NCBI RefSeq assembly: GCF_037893015.1
Contig: NC_133666.1
Coordinates: 462,296,867-462,360,866 of the forward strand
Origin: Macrotis lagotis
Taxonomy: Eukaryota > Chordata > Mammalia > Peramelemorphia > Peramelidae
Direction: 5' to 3'
DNA length: 64,000 nt
The notes beneath the pieces were generated by a model. That model saw only the letters and a list, made by a program, of their open reading frames with translations. It did not search any database and was not told the DNA's origin. The position numbers and the translations under genes are program-made. How positions within the stretch are numbered: the first letter of the stretch is position 1; the number at the start of each line of letters is the position of its first letter. Positions 21,525 through 32,151 of the stretch are shown here, one piece after another.

Positions 21525-21735
21525 GAGAGTGTTGAAACTCATATTTGAATACAGCCTCAGACACTTTCTAACTCTGTGACTCAAGTCATTTAACTTCTAA
21601 GACGTGAGTTTCTCCAGTAAAATGTGGATAATAGAACCTACTAACCAGAGCTGTTGTGAGGGTCAAATAAGATAATATATAAAATGCTTCATAAAATTTA
21701 AAGTTGTATATAAAGCTCTCATTCTTCACTACTAA
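21525..21735 (+). mobile_element. CORE-SINE (MIR/MAR1-type)
   Basis: 'CAGCCTCAGACACTTTCTAAC', 'CAAGTCATTTAACTTCTAAG', 'GAGCTGTTGTGAGGGTCAAA', 'TAAGATAATATATAAAATGC' in the correct order. Confidence 0.7.
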
Positions 21736-21739
21736 TCCC

Positions 21740-21915
21740 ATCTTAAATCAATTCTAAGTCTACTTTTCCTTCAAGACCAAGCAAGTCCTGCCTCCTCCAT
21801 GGAAGCCTTCCCTGATCATTGTGGTCCACATTTATTTCTTTTCTAATTCCTTTGTTCATTCCTGTGCCGTATCATTCTGCGTATTATTTCCTGCTAGTCT
21901 GGTCTTAACTTATGA
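21740..21915 (+). mobile_element. L2 LINE 3' fragment
   Basis: 'TTCCTTCAAGACCAAGCAAG', 'CCATGGAAGCCTTCCCTGAT' and '...TTCCTGCTAGTCTGGTC' match the L2 3' end in order. Confidence 0.65.
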
Positions 21916-22019
21916 CTTCTTTAATAAATGAAAACATGAAACAGTCTTTTTTTTTTTTTTATTTTGCATCCTATTCATCTCCTTCCCCAAACAAATAAAA
22001 GCCAGAATCTATACTTTAC

Positions 22020-22290
22020 ATTTGCTTTGGTACAGCCCAGCACTGCATGCCTTCCTCAAAGAAGACACTGTACCTTATGAGCAAAGTGGAATCACAGTAG
22101 TACAAAGAAAATATGAGATGCACAAAACTAGAGGCATCTTTATCCCAAATGAGAGATTAATATGTTGTGGAACCTTCCTAGCTCATACTGGACTAATCAG
22201 CCACAGTACTCAACAAATACTAGACTGATTACAAATCTATATACTATGAACAGTGTTAGGACCCTCAGACAAATTAAACCATAATGATGC
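22020..22290 (+). mobile_element. RTE (BovB-like) LINE 3' end fragment
   Basis: 'ACTGTACCTTATGAGCAAAG', 'AAATATGAGATGCACAAAAC', 'ATCCCAAATGAGAG', 'ACTAATCAGCCACAGTACTC': the RTE 3' UTR, same family as 3758-4370 and 46835-49015. Confidence 0.65.
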
Positions 22291-22499
22291 TAATAGTACT
22301 CAGTCCTCTCACTAAGCTCATGCTTTCCATTTGTATTTCATTAATGTACACAGATCTTGGATGTCCTACCCACCATTTCATCTTCCTAGAATTGTCCTTT
22401 AACTTTTCCTTCAAAATCCTTACCTCAAATTCACCACTTCTGTGAAGACTTCCTAGATATTGTTGCCTGATTCTCTACTGCTTCTTTCTTATTAAGGTT

Positions 22500-22575
22500 G
22501 AGTAGTTATAATCTCCCCCCTCCTCCTTCTTTCTCCCCCTCTCTTTCCCTCTCCCTCTCTGTCTGTCTCTCCATA
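22500..22575. repeat. CT-rich simple tract
   Basis: Mostly CTCCCT/CTGTCT units inside the L2 copy. Confidence 0.8.
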
Positions 22576-22854
22576 CACAGACACACAAAACCCCAGTCTC
22601 TCCTAAGAAATGGTCTGCATCACCAACTGCTTTTTGGACATTTTTAACTGGATATCCCTTAGTCATCTCAAACTCAGAATTCATCTGACCTCTCAGATGA
22701 AGCCCACTTCTGTTCCAAACTTCCTAATTTCTGTTGAGGGCACTACCATCCTCCCAGTTACCCAAGTTCAAAACAAAAGTGCAAACCCATCCTCAGCATC
22801 CCACTCTCCTTTAACCCCTATTTTCAAACAGATGCTAGATGCTGTTGATTTTTT

Positions 22855-23240
22855 CTTTTTTGGTCAATCAACAAATATTAATAGTTGCATACAACAAAAG
22901 ATATAAATAGTCCTTACTCTCAAGGAGGTTAAAAAGTATCAGGGAGACAATATGTAAATAGCCAAGTATATTCAAGTGGATGAAAAGTATTATCAATTGT
23001 GAAATTAATAGTACTTAAAGAAAAAAAAAAGGAAAAAATAGTCCTTAGGAAGGGTTGGGAAAGCCTCAAGCAGAAGAGAAATTAGAACTTTATGTAGAAA
23101 CAGAAAACTTAAAGGCAACTTGGAGGCCAAGCATTCCAGGCAAGGGGCTGGCCATGCAAAGATACAGTAATGAGAGATAAAAGTGTTGACTCTGAGGAAT
23201 ATTAAGTAGTTGGATCATAAGACTGTGGAGGGAACTAGAG
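22855..23240 (+). mobile_element. Old dispersed repeat, family not named
   Basis: Shares a pattern seen again near 29590-29830, 33580-33740 and 41965-42090: '...CCTTACTCTCAAGGAGGTTA', then '...GGTTGGGAAAGCCTCAAGC', 'AAGCATTCCAGGCAAGGGGC' and 'CATGCAAAGATACAG'. It is common in therian genomes; I cannot recall the family name with certainty. Confidence 0.5.
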
Positions 23241-23335
23241 TATAAGAAAAGATATAAAGGAACTAGGATACCACTTTCATATGCAACCACCCCATCTTCC
23301 AACTTCCTTCCTGTTCTGTTTAAGTATTGATTGAC

Positions 23336-23470
23336 GTTTGTCCTTCATTCTTGAAGAGGACCATGACATCAGGGAGGTGATGTCATGACAAGCACATGAG
23401 TTGGATTTGAGTGAGGAGGTACTGGGCTAAGTCACCAGCCTCACTTTCTCCCCCTCCATTTATATCTTGA
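23336..23470 (+). mobile_element. RTE-linked SINE fragment
   Basis: Starts 'TTTGTCCTTCATTCTTGAAG', the reverse complement of the RTE 3' end seen at 4320 and 48970, then 'CATGACATCAGGGAGGTGAT', 'GTTGGATTTGAGTGAGG' and 'CACCAGCCTCACTTTCTCC'. The same SINE recurs at 57409-57642. Confidence 0.7.
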
Positions 23471-24065
23471 CTCCCACACTAGCTCTTTACTCACTACTGT
23501 CCTGATTCAGGTCTTCATCACCTCTAATCTGAACTATTAAAATAATCTCCTAATTTAATCTCTCTGCCTTGTGTTTCTCCCCTCCCCAGTCCATTAAAAA
23601 TATTTAATTGGTGTCTTATTTTTATACCACTTAAATTTCTCCATAATAATATTCTTCTCCCTTCCCCTCTTCCTAAAACTATCCAATATAACTTTTTTCC
23701 TTCAGAAAAGAAAAAAACAAATTCCACCGATACATTTAAAAGTCTGAAAACACATGCCATATTCCACATTCATAGACCATCCACCTATGCAGAGGGGAGA
23801 TCTACTCCCCTATTTGGGGTCATGCTTATTTGGGCTATGCTTATTCTTTGTAGTTCTATGACATTACTTTTGACTATTTTGTGGTTGTTCTTTTACATTT
23901 GTATTGTTAAAGTCATTGTTTACAATGTTTTCCTGGCTTTCTATTCATCCTAATCAGTTTGTTAGGCAGTTGCCAAAATGATTTTCCCAAAGCATAGTCT
24001 GATCATCATCTGTAAACTTGTGACTCCACATTCTCTTTATAATCAAATTAAAAACTTTTGCTTGG

Positions 24066-24970
24066 TTTGGAAGTTATTGGGTTTTTCTTTCCAAAGTAGG
24101 GATATTCTGGTCTTAAGGAAGAGCAAAAGTTAAGATAAGTTAAAAGCAAATTTATTGTTGGTCTGATAAGTGGGGACTTCCTATGTGGAAAAAGTTCCAG
24201 CCAGCCAGGAGGACCAGAATTTTCTTGCTCAAATGGGCCTGACTTTTAAAAAACTTAACTATTCCTCTCATCAAGAAACCAAGGGAAGGGGGGAGGAAGG
24301 GATGGGACCTGGGGTATGAGGGAGTTGTTCCAGTCAAAGGCTAAAGACCCAACTCATACCTAGAGGGCCTATTGATAGCATTAGAAACTGGTGCTTCACA
24401 AATTGTAATCTTAATTACCAGGAGATAACTGTTATCTTGACTAGACCTCTTCTATTCCTCTTTCATAATTTGATCAAAAAAGAGGTTATTATATGAAGTA
24501 GGGGAATTTTCAATCACTTGTTTCAGAAATATAAGTTTAAAGCTGACATTTCCCAGTTTTGATAAAAGTGATTATATAACATGGCAGATCAATAAGGAAA
24601 GGTATAACCAAGTGGAGGTCCTAGTAGAGCCAACTGGCATATCTTGAAGCAAAAACTCTACCAAGCCTAGGGTTGCCAGGAGACAGCAGGGCACTCGAAT
24701 GACACAAATCAACACAGGGCAGTCACTTTTATAAGTGAACCTTACAAATAAAAGGCTCTTGAGAGGGGACAAAAAGCGGGGGGGGGGGGGGAGTTGGGGG
24801 TGGCAGCAAAGCAAATTCACACCTGATCTATTGGAGACATCTGATGTCTTTTGAAAACCTTCATTCTTCTAGAAACCTTCAATGCCATCTCTTGGTACAG
24901 GTCTAATATCAGAGAGGTTTCCTCCAACTCAGGTTCCTTAGTAAAAGAACATCTTAACACCAATTTTTCC
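24066..24970. other. Intergenic, unassigned; flank of the HAL1 insertion
   Basis: No gene. Includes a run of about 15 G at 24778-24792. Parts could belong to an old LTR or other repeat, but I see no terminal repeats to support this. Confidence 0.4.
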
Positions 24971-24984
24971 TTGAAAAAATAATC
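24971..24984 (+). repeat. Left target-site duplication of the HAL1 insertion
   Basis: TTGAAAAAATAATC, repeated exactly at 28002-28015. Together they bracket 24985-28001 as one retrotransposition event. Confidence 0.9.
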
Positions 24985-25123
24985 GGGGGGGGGGGGAGTG
25001 GCCCACCAGAGCAAAAGAACTTCAGCCTCCCGGAGGTAACCCCAGGACTCTGGGAGCCGTAGCTCACAGCAGCGGGGGAGTTTCCTACATCCTGGGAGCA
25101 CGGGGCACAACCTGGGGGGAACG

Positions 25124-25141
25124 GGGGGGGGGGGGGGGGGG
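25124..25141. repeat. Long G homopolymer in the HAL1 5' UTR
   Basis: About 18 consecutive G, just after another G-rich stretch; together with 24985-24996 a potential G-quadruplex region. Confidence 0.85.
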
Positions 25142-25544
25142 ACCTTTGCCAGAAGGAGCATGTGAAGCCCAGCCCTCCAGGCACATAGCAAGCAACATGG
25201 TCTCAAGGCAGCCCAGATCCAGGAACAGGAAGCAGAAGCTGGTAAGCAAGAGCCCCCAGGGCATGAGCTCCCTGAGCCTAGAGAGGGAGCAGAGACACTG
25301 CCCAGCTCTGTCTTCTACCCCTGGAAGAGGATGCTGGGGTTCTGACCACATTCAGACCCTGATCACAGTCTAGGTCCCCCCCAATAGAACAGCAGGGCCC
25401 CCTCCACCTCAGCCCCATGACAGAGGGGGGAACATATGGTCATTCACAGAGCAGGAGGGAGGACAGAGCCTCACACACTGAGATCCTTGTGGTAGTGTCC
25501 CAAAAGCTCAGGAAGCACCCCAAAAACAGGCTTAGGCTGGGAAA

Positions 25545-26752
25545 ATGAGCAAGCAGAGAAAAAAGAGGAACACCATTGAGAAATGCCTGTGAGCCCAAAA
25601 AGGATCAAAACACTCAGTCTGAAGATGAGGAAGCACAAGCTCCTGCATCTAAAGACTCCAAGATAAACAAATTGGGCTCAGGCTATGACAGAGCTCAAAA
25701 AAAAAAGACTTTGCAAATCAAATGAGGGAGATAGAAGAAAAAGTGGGAAAAGAAATGAGAGAGATGCAGGAAAAACATGAAAATGAAGTCAGCAGGTTAG
25801 TCAGGGAGATCCAAAAGAATGCTGAGGAAAATAGCATGCTAAAAACCAGCTTAGGTCATGGATAAATGGATAAACCAGTTCAAAAAGTTATTGAGGAGAA
25901 GAATGCTTTAAAAAGCAGAATTGGCCAGATAGAAAAAGAGATAAGAAAGCTCTCTGAGGAAAAAAAATCCTTCAGACAAAGAATAGAACTCAGGGAGATT
26001 GCTGAATTTACAAGAAATTATGACTCAATACTTCAAAACCAAAAGAATGAAAAATTAGAAGAAAATGTGAAACATCTCATTGAAAAAACAACTGATATGG
26101 AAAACAGATTTAGGAAAGATAATTTAAAAATTATTGGAATACCTAAAGCCATGATCAGGAAAAGAGCCTTGAGATCATTTTCAAAGAATTACTACAGGAA
26201 AATTGCCCTGATATCCTAGAAGCAGAGGGCAAAATAGAAATGGAGAGAATCCATCGATCTCCCTGAGAAAGAGATCCAAAAAAAAAAAAAAACCCAACCC
26301 CCAGGAATATTATAGCCAAGCTCCAGAACTCCCAAGTCAAAGAGAAAATATTACAAGCAGCCAGGACACAATTCAAATACCATGGAGCTGCAATCAGGAT
26401 CTCACTGGACTTAGCAGCAACTACATTAAAAGCTTGTAGGGCTTGGAATATAATATACCGGAAGGCAAAAGAGCTTAGAATGCAACTGAGAATCAACTAC
26501 CCAGCAAGGCTGAATGTCCTCTTCCAGGAAAAAAGATGGACTTTCAATGAACCAGGGGAATTTCAAATGTTCCTGTTGGAATGGCCAGAGCTGAACAGAA
26601 GGTTTGGTCTTCAAATACAGGACTCCAGGACTCAGGTGAAGCATAGAGAGTGGAGGAGAAGGGGAAAATATGAGGGACTTGATGATGATAAACTCCATGT
26701 ATTCTTGTATAGAAAAATGACACCAATAATACTCATGTACCTTCTCAATTAA
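25545..26752 (+). pseudogene. L1 ORF1p relic of the HAL1 element
   Basis: The start ATGAGCAAGCAGAGAAAA gives MSKQRKKRNTIEKC, the usual L1 ORF1p start in marsupials, then TGA at 25590. The frame changes to 'DQNTQSEDEEAQAPASKD' near 25603. The coiled-coil part is open in the first frame from 25866 (IEKEIRKLSEEKKSF...), followed by the RRM start ENRFRKDNLKIIGIP. It shifts frame near 26150, where 'ENCPDILEAEGKIEMERIHR' continues, and the C-terminal domain resumes with 'ILQAARTQFKYHGAAIRIS', 'AWNIIYRKAKELRM' and 'RINYPARLNVLFQ'. At least three frame changes and early stops make it non-functional. L1 ORF1p is a trimeric RNA-binding chaperone; HAL1 relies on L1 ORF2p in trans. Confidence 0.8.
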
Positions 26753-27140
26753 CAGAGCAGGTAGAAGGAGCTTTTATAGATGAAGTACAGGAGAAAGATG
26801 AATTTGAAGATAAAATATAGTATAAAAATGGAGTCAATAGAAAAAAAAGGGAAATGTAATGGGAGAAAGAAAAAGGAGAGGGGGAATAAGCCAAGATATT
26901 TATATAAGATTTTTCTTTATTATAATGAGCTATTGCAGTGATATGGAAGGGGGGAAGGCAAGGGGGGAATGGGGGAATCTTCGCTCTCATCAGAGGTGGC
27001 TAGGAGAGGAAACAGCATATATACTCAATGGGGTATAGACATCTGGAGTAAGAAGGGGGAGGACAGGGGGGAAGGGGTGGGTATGTGAATGAAGGAGGAG
27101 AGGATGGACCATGGGGGGGAGAGTGATCAGATATAACACA

Positions 27141-27290
27141 TTTTCTTTTTTACTTCTCGCAAGAGGCTGGGATTGGAAGACCTGTCCGGGACCATAGGGC
27201 CAAGTGGATTCTGGGCCTAAGGGGTGGTATGGGGGCTCGGGGCCTCTTGGCCCCAGGGCCAGGGATCTGTCTGTTGCGCCACTCAGCGAC
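27141..27290 (-). mobile_element. SINE-derived module 1 in the HAL1 3' region
   Basis: Aligns along its length with the antisense SINE ('GCAAG...', '...CCAGGGCCAGGGATCTGTC', 'TTGCGCCACTCAGCGACCC') but is strongly diverged and GC-shifted. Confidence 0.6.
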
Positions 27291-27483
27291 CCTACAGCAG
27301 AGGCAGAGTGAAAGGAGAGAAAAAATATAGTACATGGTAGTGGAGAAATATGAAAGGAGGGAGTTGTGATCAGCAATGGCAGTGGTGGAAAAATATGGAA
27401 GTAACTTTTGTGATGGACTTATCATAAAGAATGGGATTCACCCACCACAGAGTTGTTGGTGTTGGAACACAGACTGAAGCACA

Positions 27484-27638
27484 TTTTTTATCATTATTTG
27501 GGGGGGGTGCAAGGCAAATGGGGCTGGGTGGCCTGCCTGGGGCTGCATAGCAGGGTGATCATTGGGTGTCTGAGGTCGGATTTGGACCCGGGTGCTCCTG
27601 GCTCAAGGGCCAGTGCACTATCCGCCACCCAGCCGCCC
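27484..27638 (-). mobile_element. SINE-derived module 2 in the HAL1 3' region
   Basis: Antisense SINE with a GC-rich variant body: 'GCAAGGCAAATGGGGCTGGG', 'GGTGTCTGAGGTCGGATTTG' and 'CCGCCACCCAGCCGCCCC'. Confidence 0.8.
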
Positions 27639-27655
27639 CTACTATTATTATTTTA

Positions 27656-27812
27656 TTTTATTTTAGGTTTTTTTTTTGGTTTTTGCAGGGTAGTGGGGTT
27701 GGGGTGGCTTACATGTCACACAGATGGGTGATGGTTGGGTGTACAGGGCTGGATATGGGCTTGGGTGCTCCTGGCTCCAGGGATGGTGCTCCATCCAGTG
27801 TGCCACCTGGCC
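27656..27812 (-). mobile_element. SINE-derived module 3 in the HAL1 3' region
   Basis: Antisense SINE, same GC-rich variant: 'GGTTTTTGCAGGGTAGTGGG', 'GTGCTCCTGGCTCCAGGGAT' and 'TGCCACCTGGCCGTACC'. Module 2 ends and module 3 begins within 20 bp. Confidence 0.78.
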
Positions 27813-28001
27813 GTACCTACAATTATTACTATTATTTTTTTATTTTAATTTTAATTTTTTCTCTCCCCTTTACTTTATCGCTCAAGTGAGTCTATATTTT
27901 TTGGGGGAAGGGGGTATTTTGTTTACTCTTAAACAAGAATATTTTATTAATGTATAAAAAAGATTATTTGTACAAAATGAGAATAAATATTAAATAAATA
28001 T

Positions 28002-28015
28002 TTGAAAAAATAATC
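28002..28015 (+). repeat. Right target-site duplication of the HAL1 insertion
   Basis: Identical to 24971-24984. Confidence 0.9.
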
Positions 28016-28807
28016 ATGTAAAAACTTATATTTCTATTATTAGAAAAAGAAATTTTGAACCTCTTAGACCAGGAAAATTACAATTTTGGTTGACCAATTG
28101 TCATGTTGAAACACACAGAAAACTCAATTACAAATAATAAAAGCCCAAGGTTTATAATTGACTTTATTCAATTAAATTCAAACCCATTATATACCTAGTG
28201 TTAGTTGTCACCCCCCATTTGTAGGGTGAGTTTCTACTAGTAAATCAATAAAAGAATATTTTATAAAAATATAGACTATAATACATTGTTATTTAAAACT
28301 CTTTACTAGTCTTATTGTGCTTTACTACCATTCATAGGTCCTACAGCCCAGCCAAACTGTTATTCTTTCTATACCTTTTTCTCCCCAAGCTGTTACACTG
28401 ATATTTCCATGTGTGAAATGTAGAACCTCTTAACCCTCCACAAAGTCTTTCATTAAGCCCTGAGCTACCAATATCTTTCCTGCCCCCCTTTCTAGCCCCA
28501 GGTATTAGTTATTTTCATTTCTATTTTTATGTATTCAGTATGAACTTTTATACTTATCTTCTAACAATAGATATCATAGAAAGTTTTTGTGTCTACTCTG
28601 CACTTGACACAGTGTGAAGCATGAAGGAAGGCAAAATATGCCCAGTCCTCCAGGAGCCGACAGTTTAATGGAAGAATATTCAGCTCCCCGAGGGCAAGGC
28701 TTTCATTTTTGTCTTTGTATCCCCAGGTGTCTACAGTGATAGAAAAGGGGAATGGATAGTAAGGGAGAAAGAGGAGGGGGGAAAAGGGAGGAAGGAGAGG
28801 GAGAGAA
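28016..28807. other. Intergenic; L2-like tail near 28685-28740
   Basis: No gene. 'AGCTCCCCGAGGGCAAGGC' and 'CTTTGTATCCCCAGGTG' near 28685-28735 look like an L2 3' end on the plus strand. Confidence 0.5.
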
Positions 28808-28818
28808 AAGAAGGGAGG

Positions 28819-28886
<68 letters not shown>
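28808..28886. repeat. (GA)n microsatellite
   Basis: About 70 bp of nearly pure GA with a GGGA-rich lead-in. Confidence 0.95.
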
Positions 28887-28889
<3 letters not shown>

Positions 28890-29168
28890 AATGGAGAGGA
28901 GAGATCAAGAAGTTGGTGGTGTGCTTGTTGAAAAATAGGTAGAAAGAATTATTTATATCTGTGCTCACCTACCTCATAAAGCCAACTCCTAGGCAAAGGA
29001 GCTAGAATTGTGTAATATAAAGGTCAAGATTAAGAGAAAGTCAAGCAATAAAGAATTCAAATAGGAAAAAGTGTCATGAAGATCAGTATTAAACTATTAG
29101 AATGTATGAAATCTGTATGACTTATCCTTTCATTTGTTGACTATAGTACTGATATTCCATCTCCCTTG
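28887..29168. other. Intergenic, nothing recognised
   Basis: AT-rich flank of the mariner MITE; no gene or named repeat. Confidence 0.5.
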
Positions 29169-29170
29169 TA

Positions 29171-29265
29171 CAGGATGTCCCAAAAATCTTAGTCCAGCTG
29201 TAAATTTTAATAAATATCAAAGCTTTAATTACTTGAAATTTCACTAAGACTTCTAGAGTACCCTG
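29171..29265. mobile_element. mariner-type MITE, 95 bp
   Basis: The ends CAGGATGTCCCAAAAATCTT and (reversed) CAGGGTACTCTAGAAGTCTT are terminal inverted repeats of the 'CAGGGTGTCCCAAAAGTCTTAGT' type. TA occurs on both sides (29169-29170, 29266-29267), the Tc1/mariner target duplication. It is non-coding. Confidence 0.82.
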
Positions 29266-29589
29266 TATATTTCTATATAATACTTCATAGACTATCTTTT
29301 TTTTAAACACCTAATTTGTTGTGATATTACTGGGGAATAGGAGAAAAGATAGAAGAAAGTCCTATGGTCTTTCTGGCCATTACCTTGAGATTCAGGAAAT
29401 CCAAGAATACTATGGTGAGGGTCTTTGCCCATAAACTATCCAATAGCAGTTGTCTTATGAAGGGCTGGCTGGTGTTGCAGTAAGTTGGTACACACCATCC
29501 CTCACCCCCCCACCCCATTTCCAGACCTTAGGCTTTGGCACCACAAAAAAATATAAACACATACACAAGACCCTTCTCCAACCCCCTTG
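29266..29589. other. Intergenic, nothing recognised
   Basis: No gene; includes a C-rich stretch near 29500. Confidence 0.5.
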
Positions 29590-29830
29590 CCCACATACTC
29601 ACTTGCACTATGCTCCCCATTTTACAAAATTCAGAACAGTTGCAGAGATTTATGGTTGGAGAAATCAGGAAAATTTTCTTGAAGGTGATCACACTGGACC
29701 TAGGATTTATAGGACAAGTAGAATTTCAGCAGGCACAGGATATGTCAAACAATATATTCCAAGAATAGAGACATGGACAAATCACCCAAATGTGAAAGAA
29801 AGGGAGAAGTTCAATAAATGGTGAGTAGAC
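29590..29830 (+). mobile_element. Old dispersed repeat, family not named
   Basis: 'GATCACACTGGACCTAGGAT', 'GGACAAGTAGAATTTCAGCA' and 'GGCACAGGATATG' parallel the repeat at 22855-23240. Confidence 0.4.
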
Positions 29831-30199
29831 CTACTTCAGATACAAAGGCTATTTAAAAAAAAAAAAGTGATGGAGTGTATTGATTGTATCATGGAAAACT
29901 TGCTGGCCAAGCTAAGAAGTTTGAATGTTACTTTATGGACAAAGCGATCCCGCTAAAAACTTTTGAACAGGAAAGCAACCTAATGGAGTTGTAGTTTAGG
30001 AAGGTTACTTGAATATAATCACCATACATGCTGTCACAGAGGGGCCAGATGGATTGTCCAATGCATCATCTATTCATGTAGGTAATTAGCATGGATCTCT
30101 GAACAATAACCCAGAAAAAAGAAAAAATCTTCATTTCTCTTGTCATCTCTTTCTTTTCACTACTAATTTTGGATGATCATGTAACGATCTCGTCTAGAG
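29831..30199. other. Intergenic, nothing recognised
   Basis: No supportable gene. Confidence 0.5.
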
Positions 30200-30440
30200 A
30201 CTAGGATATCTCTAGATAAGAGCTCTGTACTTGGAATGGGCAGACTTCAAACCTGGCCTCACAAATTCACTGGCAGGATGATCCTGGCAAATCACTTAAC
30301 GGCTCTCAGCCTCTGATCCTTTCCTGTAAATGAGGATAATAATAGGTCCTCCCTGGGTTGTTGTGAACTTCAAACAAAATAACACATATGAAGGCCCTTT
30401 GAAAACTTGAAAGTAACTATATGTACTCTAGCTATTAGAA
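30200..30440 (+). mobile_element. CORE-SINE (MIR/MAR1-type)
   Basis: 'CTTCAAACCTGGCCTCACAAA', 'GGCAAATCACTTAACGGCTC', 'CTGGGTTGTTGTGAACTTCA' and 'GAAGGCCCTTTGAAAACTTG' in order. Confidence 0.72.
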
Positions 30441-31107
30441 GCTTAGTAGAGTTTTTCATTCAGAGCAGCAGTATATCTTAACTTGGCAAAATGATTATCT
30501 TTGTCTAATAGCAAGTCCAAGTTTGTAAAGCACAACTTTTTGCCAAACAGACCTAGAAAATCTTAGATAACTAAAGCCTGATGAAATTCTGGAAGGCAAC
30601 AGAGGGTAAAGGTATATTTCAAAAGGGTTCTTAGAAATCTCCAAAACTTGCAAAAATATTTCTTTTACATATAGTACTATTCAACAGCATACATGAAGAC
30701 TATCACCTGTCAAGTTCAGCTACATATCTTATCCACGAACAAGCTCTGCATTACCAAAAAGATATTTCTAACTGGAAAATTCAGTTACTCAATGAATTTT
30801 GGAATTGTGAGGGATCATAGTTCATCTCTTCTCCTTTAACTCCTTAATTTTACAGCTGAAGAACTTAAAAGATATATGGTTCATTTTCCTTGAAAAAAGA
30901 TGTCCTTTGGATCCAAAATATTATTTTGCTAATTTTAATTCATTTAGTTCTGATTGTATCATATTGCAGAAACTGAGATTGATTTCATCAAGTATTTTTC
31001 TTATTTAAATACTCTTGACATATGGGATAGCATTTTGTCTGTATTACTCCTTGATATCTTTCAATTATTCTCCTACTTTGGGGCATCAGAGTCAGTTTAG
31101 TCTCTTT
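30441..31107. other. Intergenic; a weak MIR trace near 30790-30880
   Basis: No gene. 'CTTAATTTTACAGCTGAAGAA' suggests an antisense MIR core. Confidence 0.45.
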
Positions 31108-31362
31108 AGCTTATTATAGTTTAGTCATTTTTCAGTTGTGTCCAACTCTTTGCGACCCATTGGGTTTTCTTGGCAAAGGTACTGGAGTGATTTGCCTTTT
31201 CCTTCTCCAGGTCATCTTGCAAATGAGGAAACTGAGGCAAGTAGGGTTAAATAACTTGCCCAGAGTCACACAGCAAATGTCTCCCTGACATTAACTCAGT
31301 AAGAAGAGTCTTCCTGATTCCAAGGCCAGGATTTTTATCTGCTTCCCCACCTAGCTGCCCAC
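31108..31362 (-). mobile_element. Marsupial tRNA-CORE SINE (WALLSI-like, long form), antisense
   Basis: 'TTTAGTCATTTTTCAGTTGT', 'CGACCCATTGGGTTTTCTTG', 'CTTCTCCAGGTCATCTTGC', 'GAGGAAACTGAGGCAAG' and 'CCCACCTAGCTGCCC' span the whole element. Confidence 0.85.
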
Positions 31363-32151
31363 TTTAGATTATTCATGAAATTTCAGACTAGATGTATCAA
31401 CATGTTTCAACAAGATCAAATTTCCATTCAGTCTTCTCTTTTAACTCCTTTAGAAATATACACCAAAATCCCACGGAAGTAAAATTCCTTTTTTCTATGA
31501 CTCAGCCTGCTTAGGCATCATTCTGTTGACTCCCTCAAGCTGTCATTAGATTGTAATAATTAGTCTATAATGTTTATCTTCTTTGAAGTTTAATGTCACT
31601 CAGTTCATAGTTCACTTCAGGGTATATATCTCATGTAGAACCTTGTCATCTGTTGTCTTCAGAAACTTAATGCTAATTTACCAAAAGTGTTAGCAAAGTA
31701 TGGTGACATCTGTTTTTCATTTTTCAACATAAAATTGGTACACAAACTTGAAATTCACTTTCCTAGGGCTTTAATAAGCCTAAATGTCTTTTTTCACCCT
31801 TCCCTCCAATATAAGACTTCAGTTTAGTGGTTTTCCCATTTCTGTCATGTTTAAACAATTACAAAAATTTCATTTAAATTCATCAGAAGTTTCTGACTTC
31901 AACTAAATAAGACTGACAGCTGGCCATGGCAATTTGAAGCAGCCTAAGCCACAACAGTTCAACCAGTTTAGCTTACTCCTCCAAAATCCAAATCCAAGTT
32001 TCAGTTTTTATTTTCATGGACAAATGAAAAAAAAATTGTCTTCCAAATGAATCTTTTCCTTCCTTAAACTCAGGTGGTCTTATCTAAAGATGAAACTGAT
32101 ATCATTTCTCCTTAGGAGACAAATTAAATTGTTATTCTGTCATTTTTTTAG
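31363..32151. other. Intergenic, nothing recognised
   Basis: No gene or named repeat. Confidence 0.5.

Larger units (their letters stand above)
22330..24065 (+). mobile_element. L2 LINE, broken into pieces by later insertions
   Basis: L2 landmarks appear at about 22330-22840 ('GATATCCCTTAGTCATCTCA', 'ACTACCATCCTCCCAGTTAC'), 23471-23560 ('CACCTCTAATCTGAACTATT') and 23950-24065 ('TTCCCAAAGCATAGTCTGAT'). The order fits one original copy. The gaps hold an old unnamed repeat, an RTE-linked SINE and unassigned sequence. Confidence 0.6.
24985..28001 (+). mobile_element. HAL1 (half-L1) retrotransposon, full-length insertion with SINE modules in its 3' region
   Basis: The 3.0-kb element has a perfect 14-bp target duplication at both ends. 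In order: a G-rich L1-type 5' UTR (24985-25544, with runs of 12 and about 19 G), an L1 ORF1 relic (25545 to about 26750), no ORF2 at all, and a 3' region of about 1.25 kb. The 3' region holds purine-rich G/A sequence, three antisense SINE-like modules (27141-27290, 27484-27638, 27656-27812) and an end block '...AACAAGAATATTTTATTAAT...AATGAGAATAAATATTAAATAAATA'. ORF1 without ORF2 is the definition of HAL1. The intact duplication and full length point to a fairly recent insertion that copied the SINE modules as part of the element. Confidence 0.82.

Noticed and set aside
24817-25373. Overlapping frames of 75-129 codons
   Set aside because: They lie over the G-rich HAL1 5' UTR and its poly-G runs and are proline/glycine artefacts.
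28561-28968. 135-codon minus-strand frame rich in Ser-Leu repeats
   Set aside because: The translation is that of the (GA)n microsatellite; not a gene.
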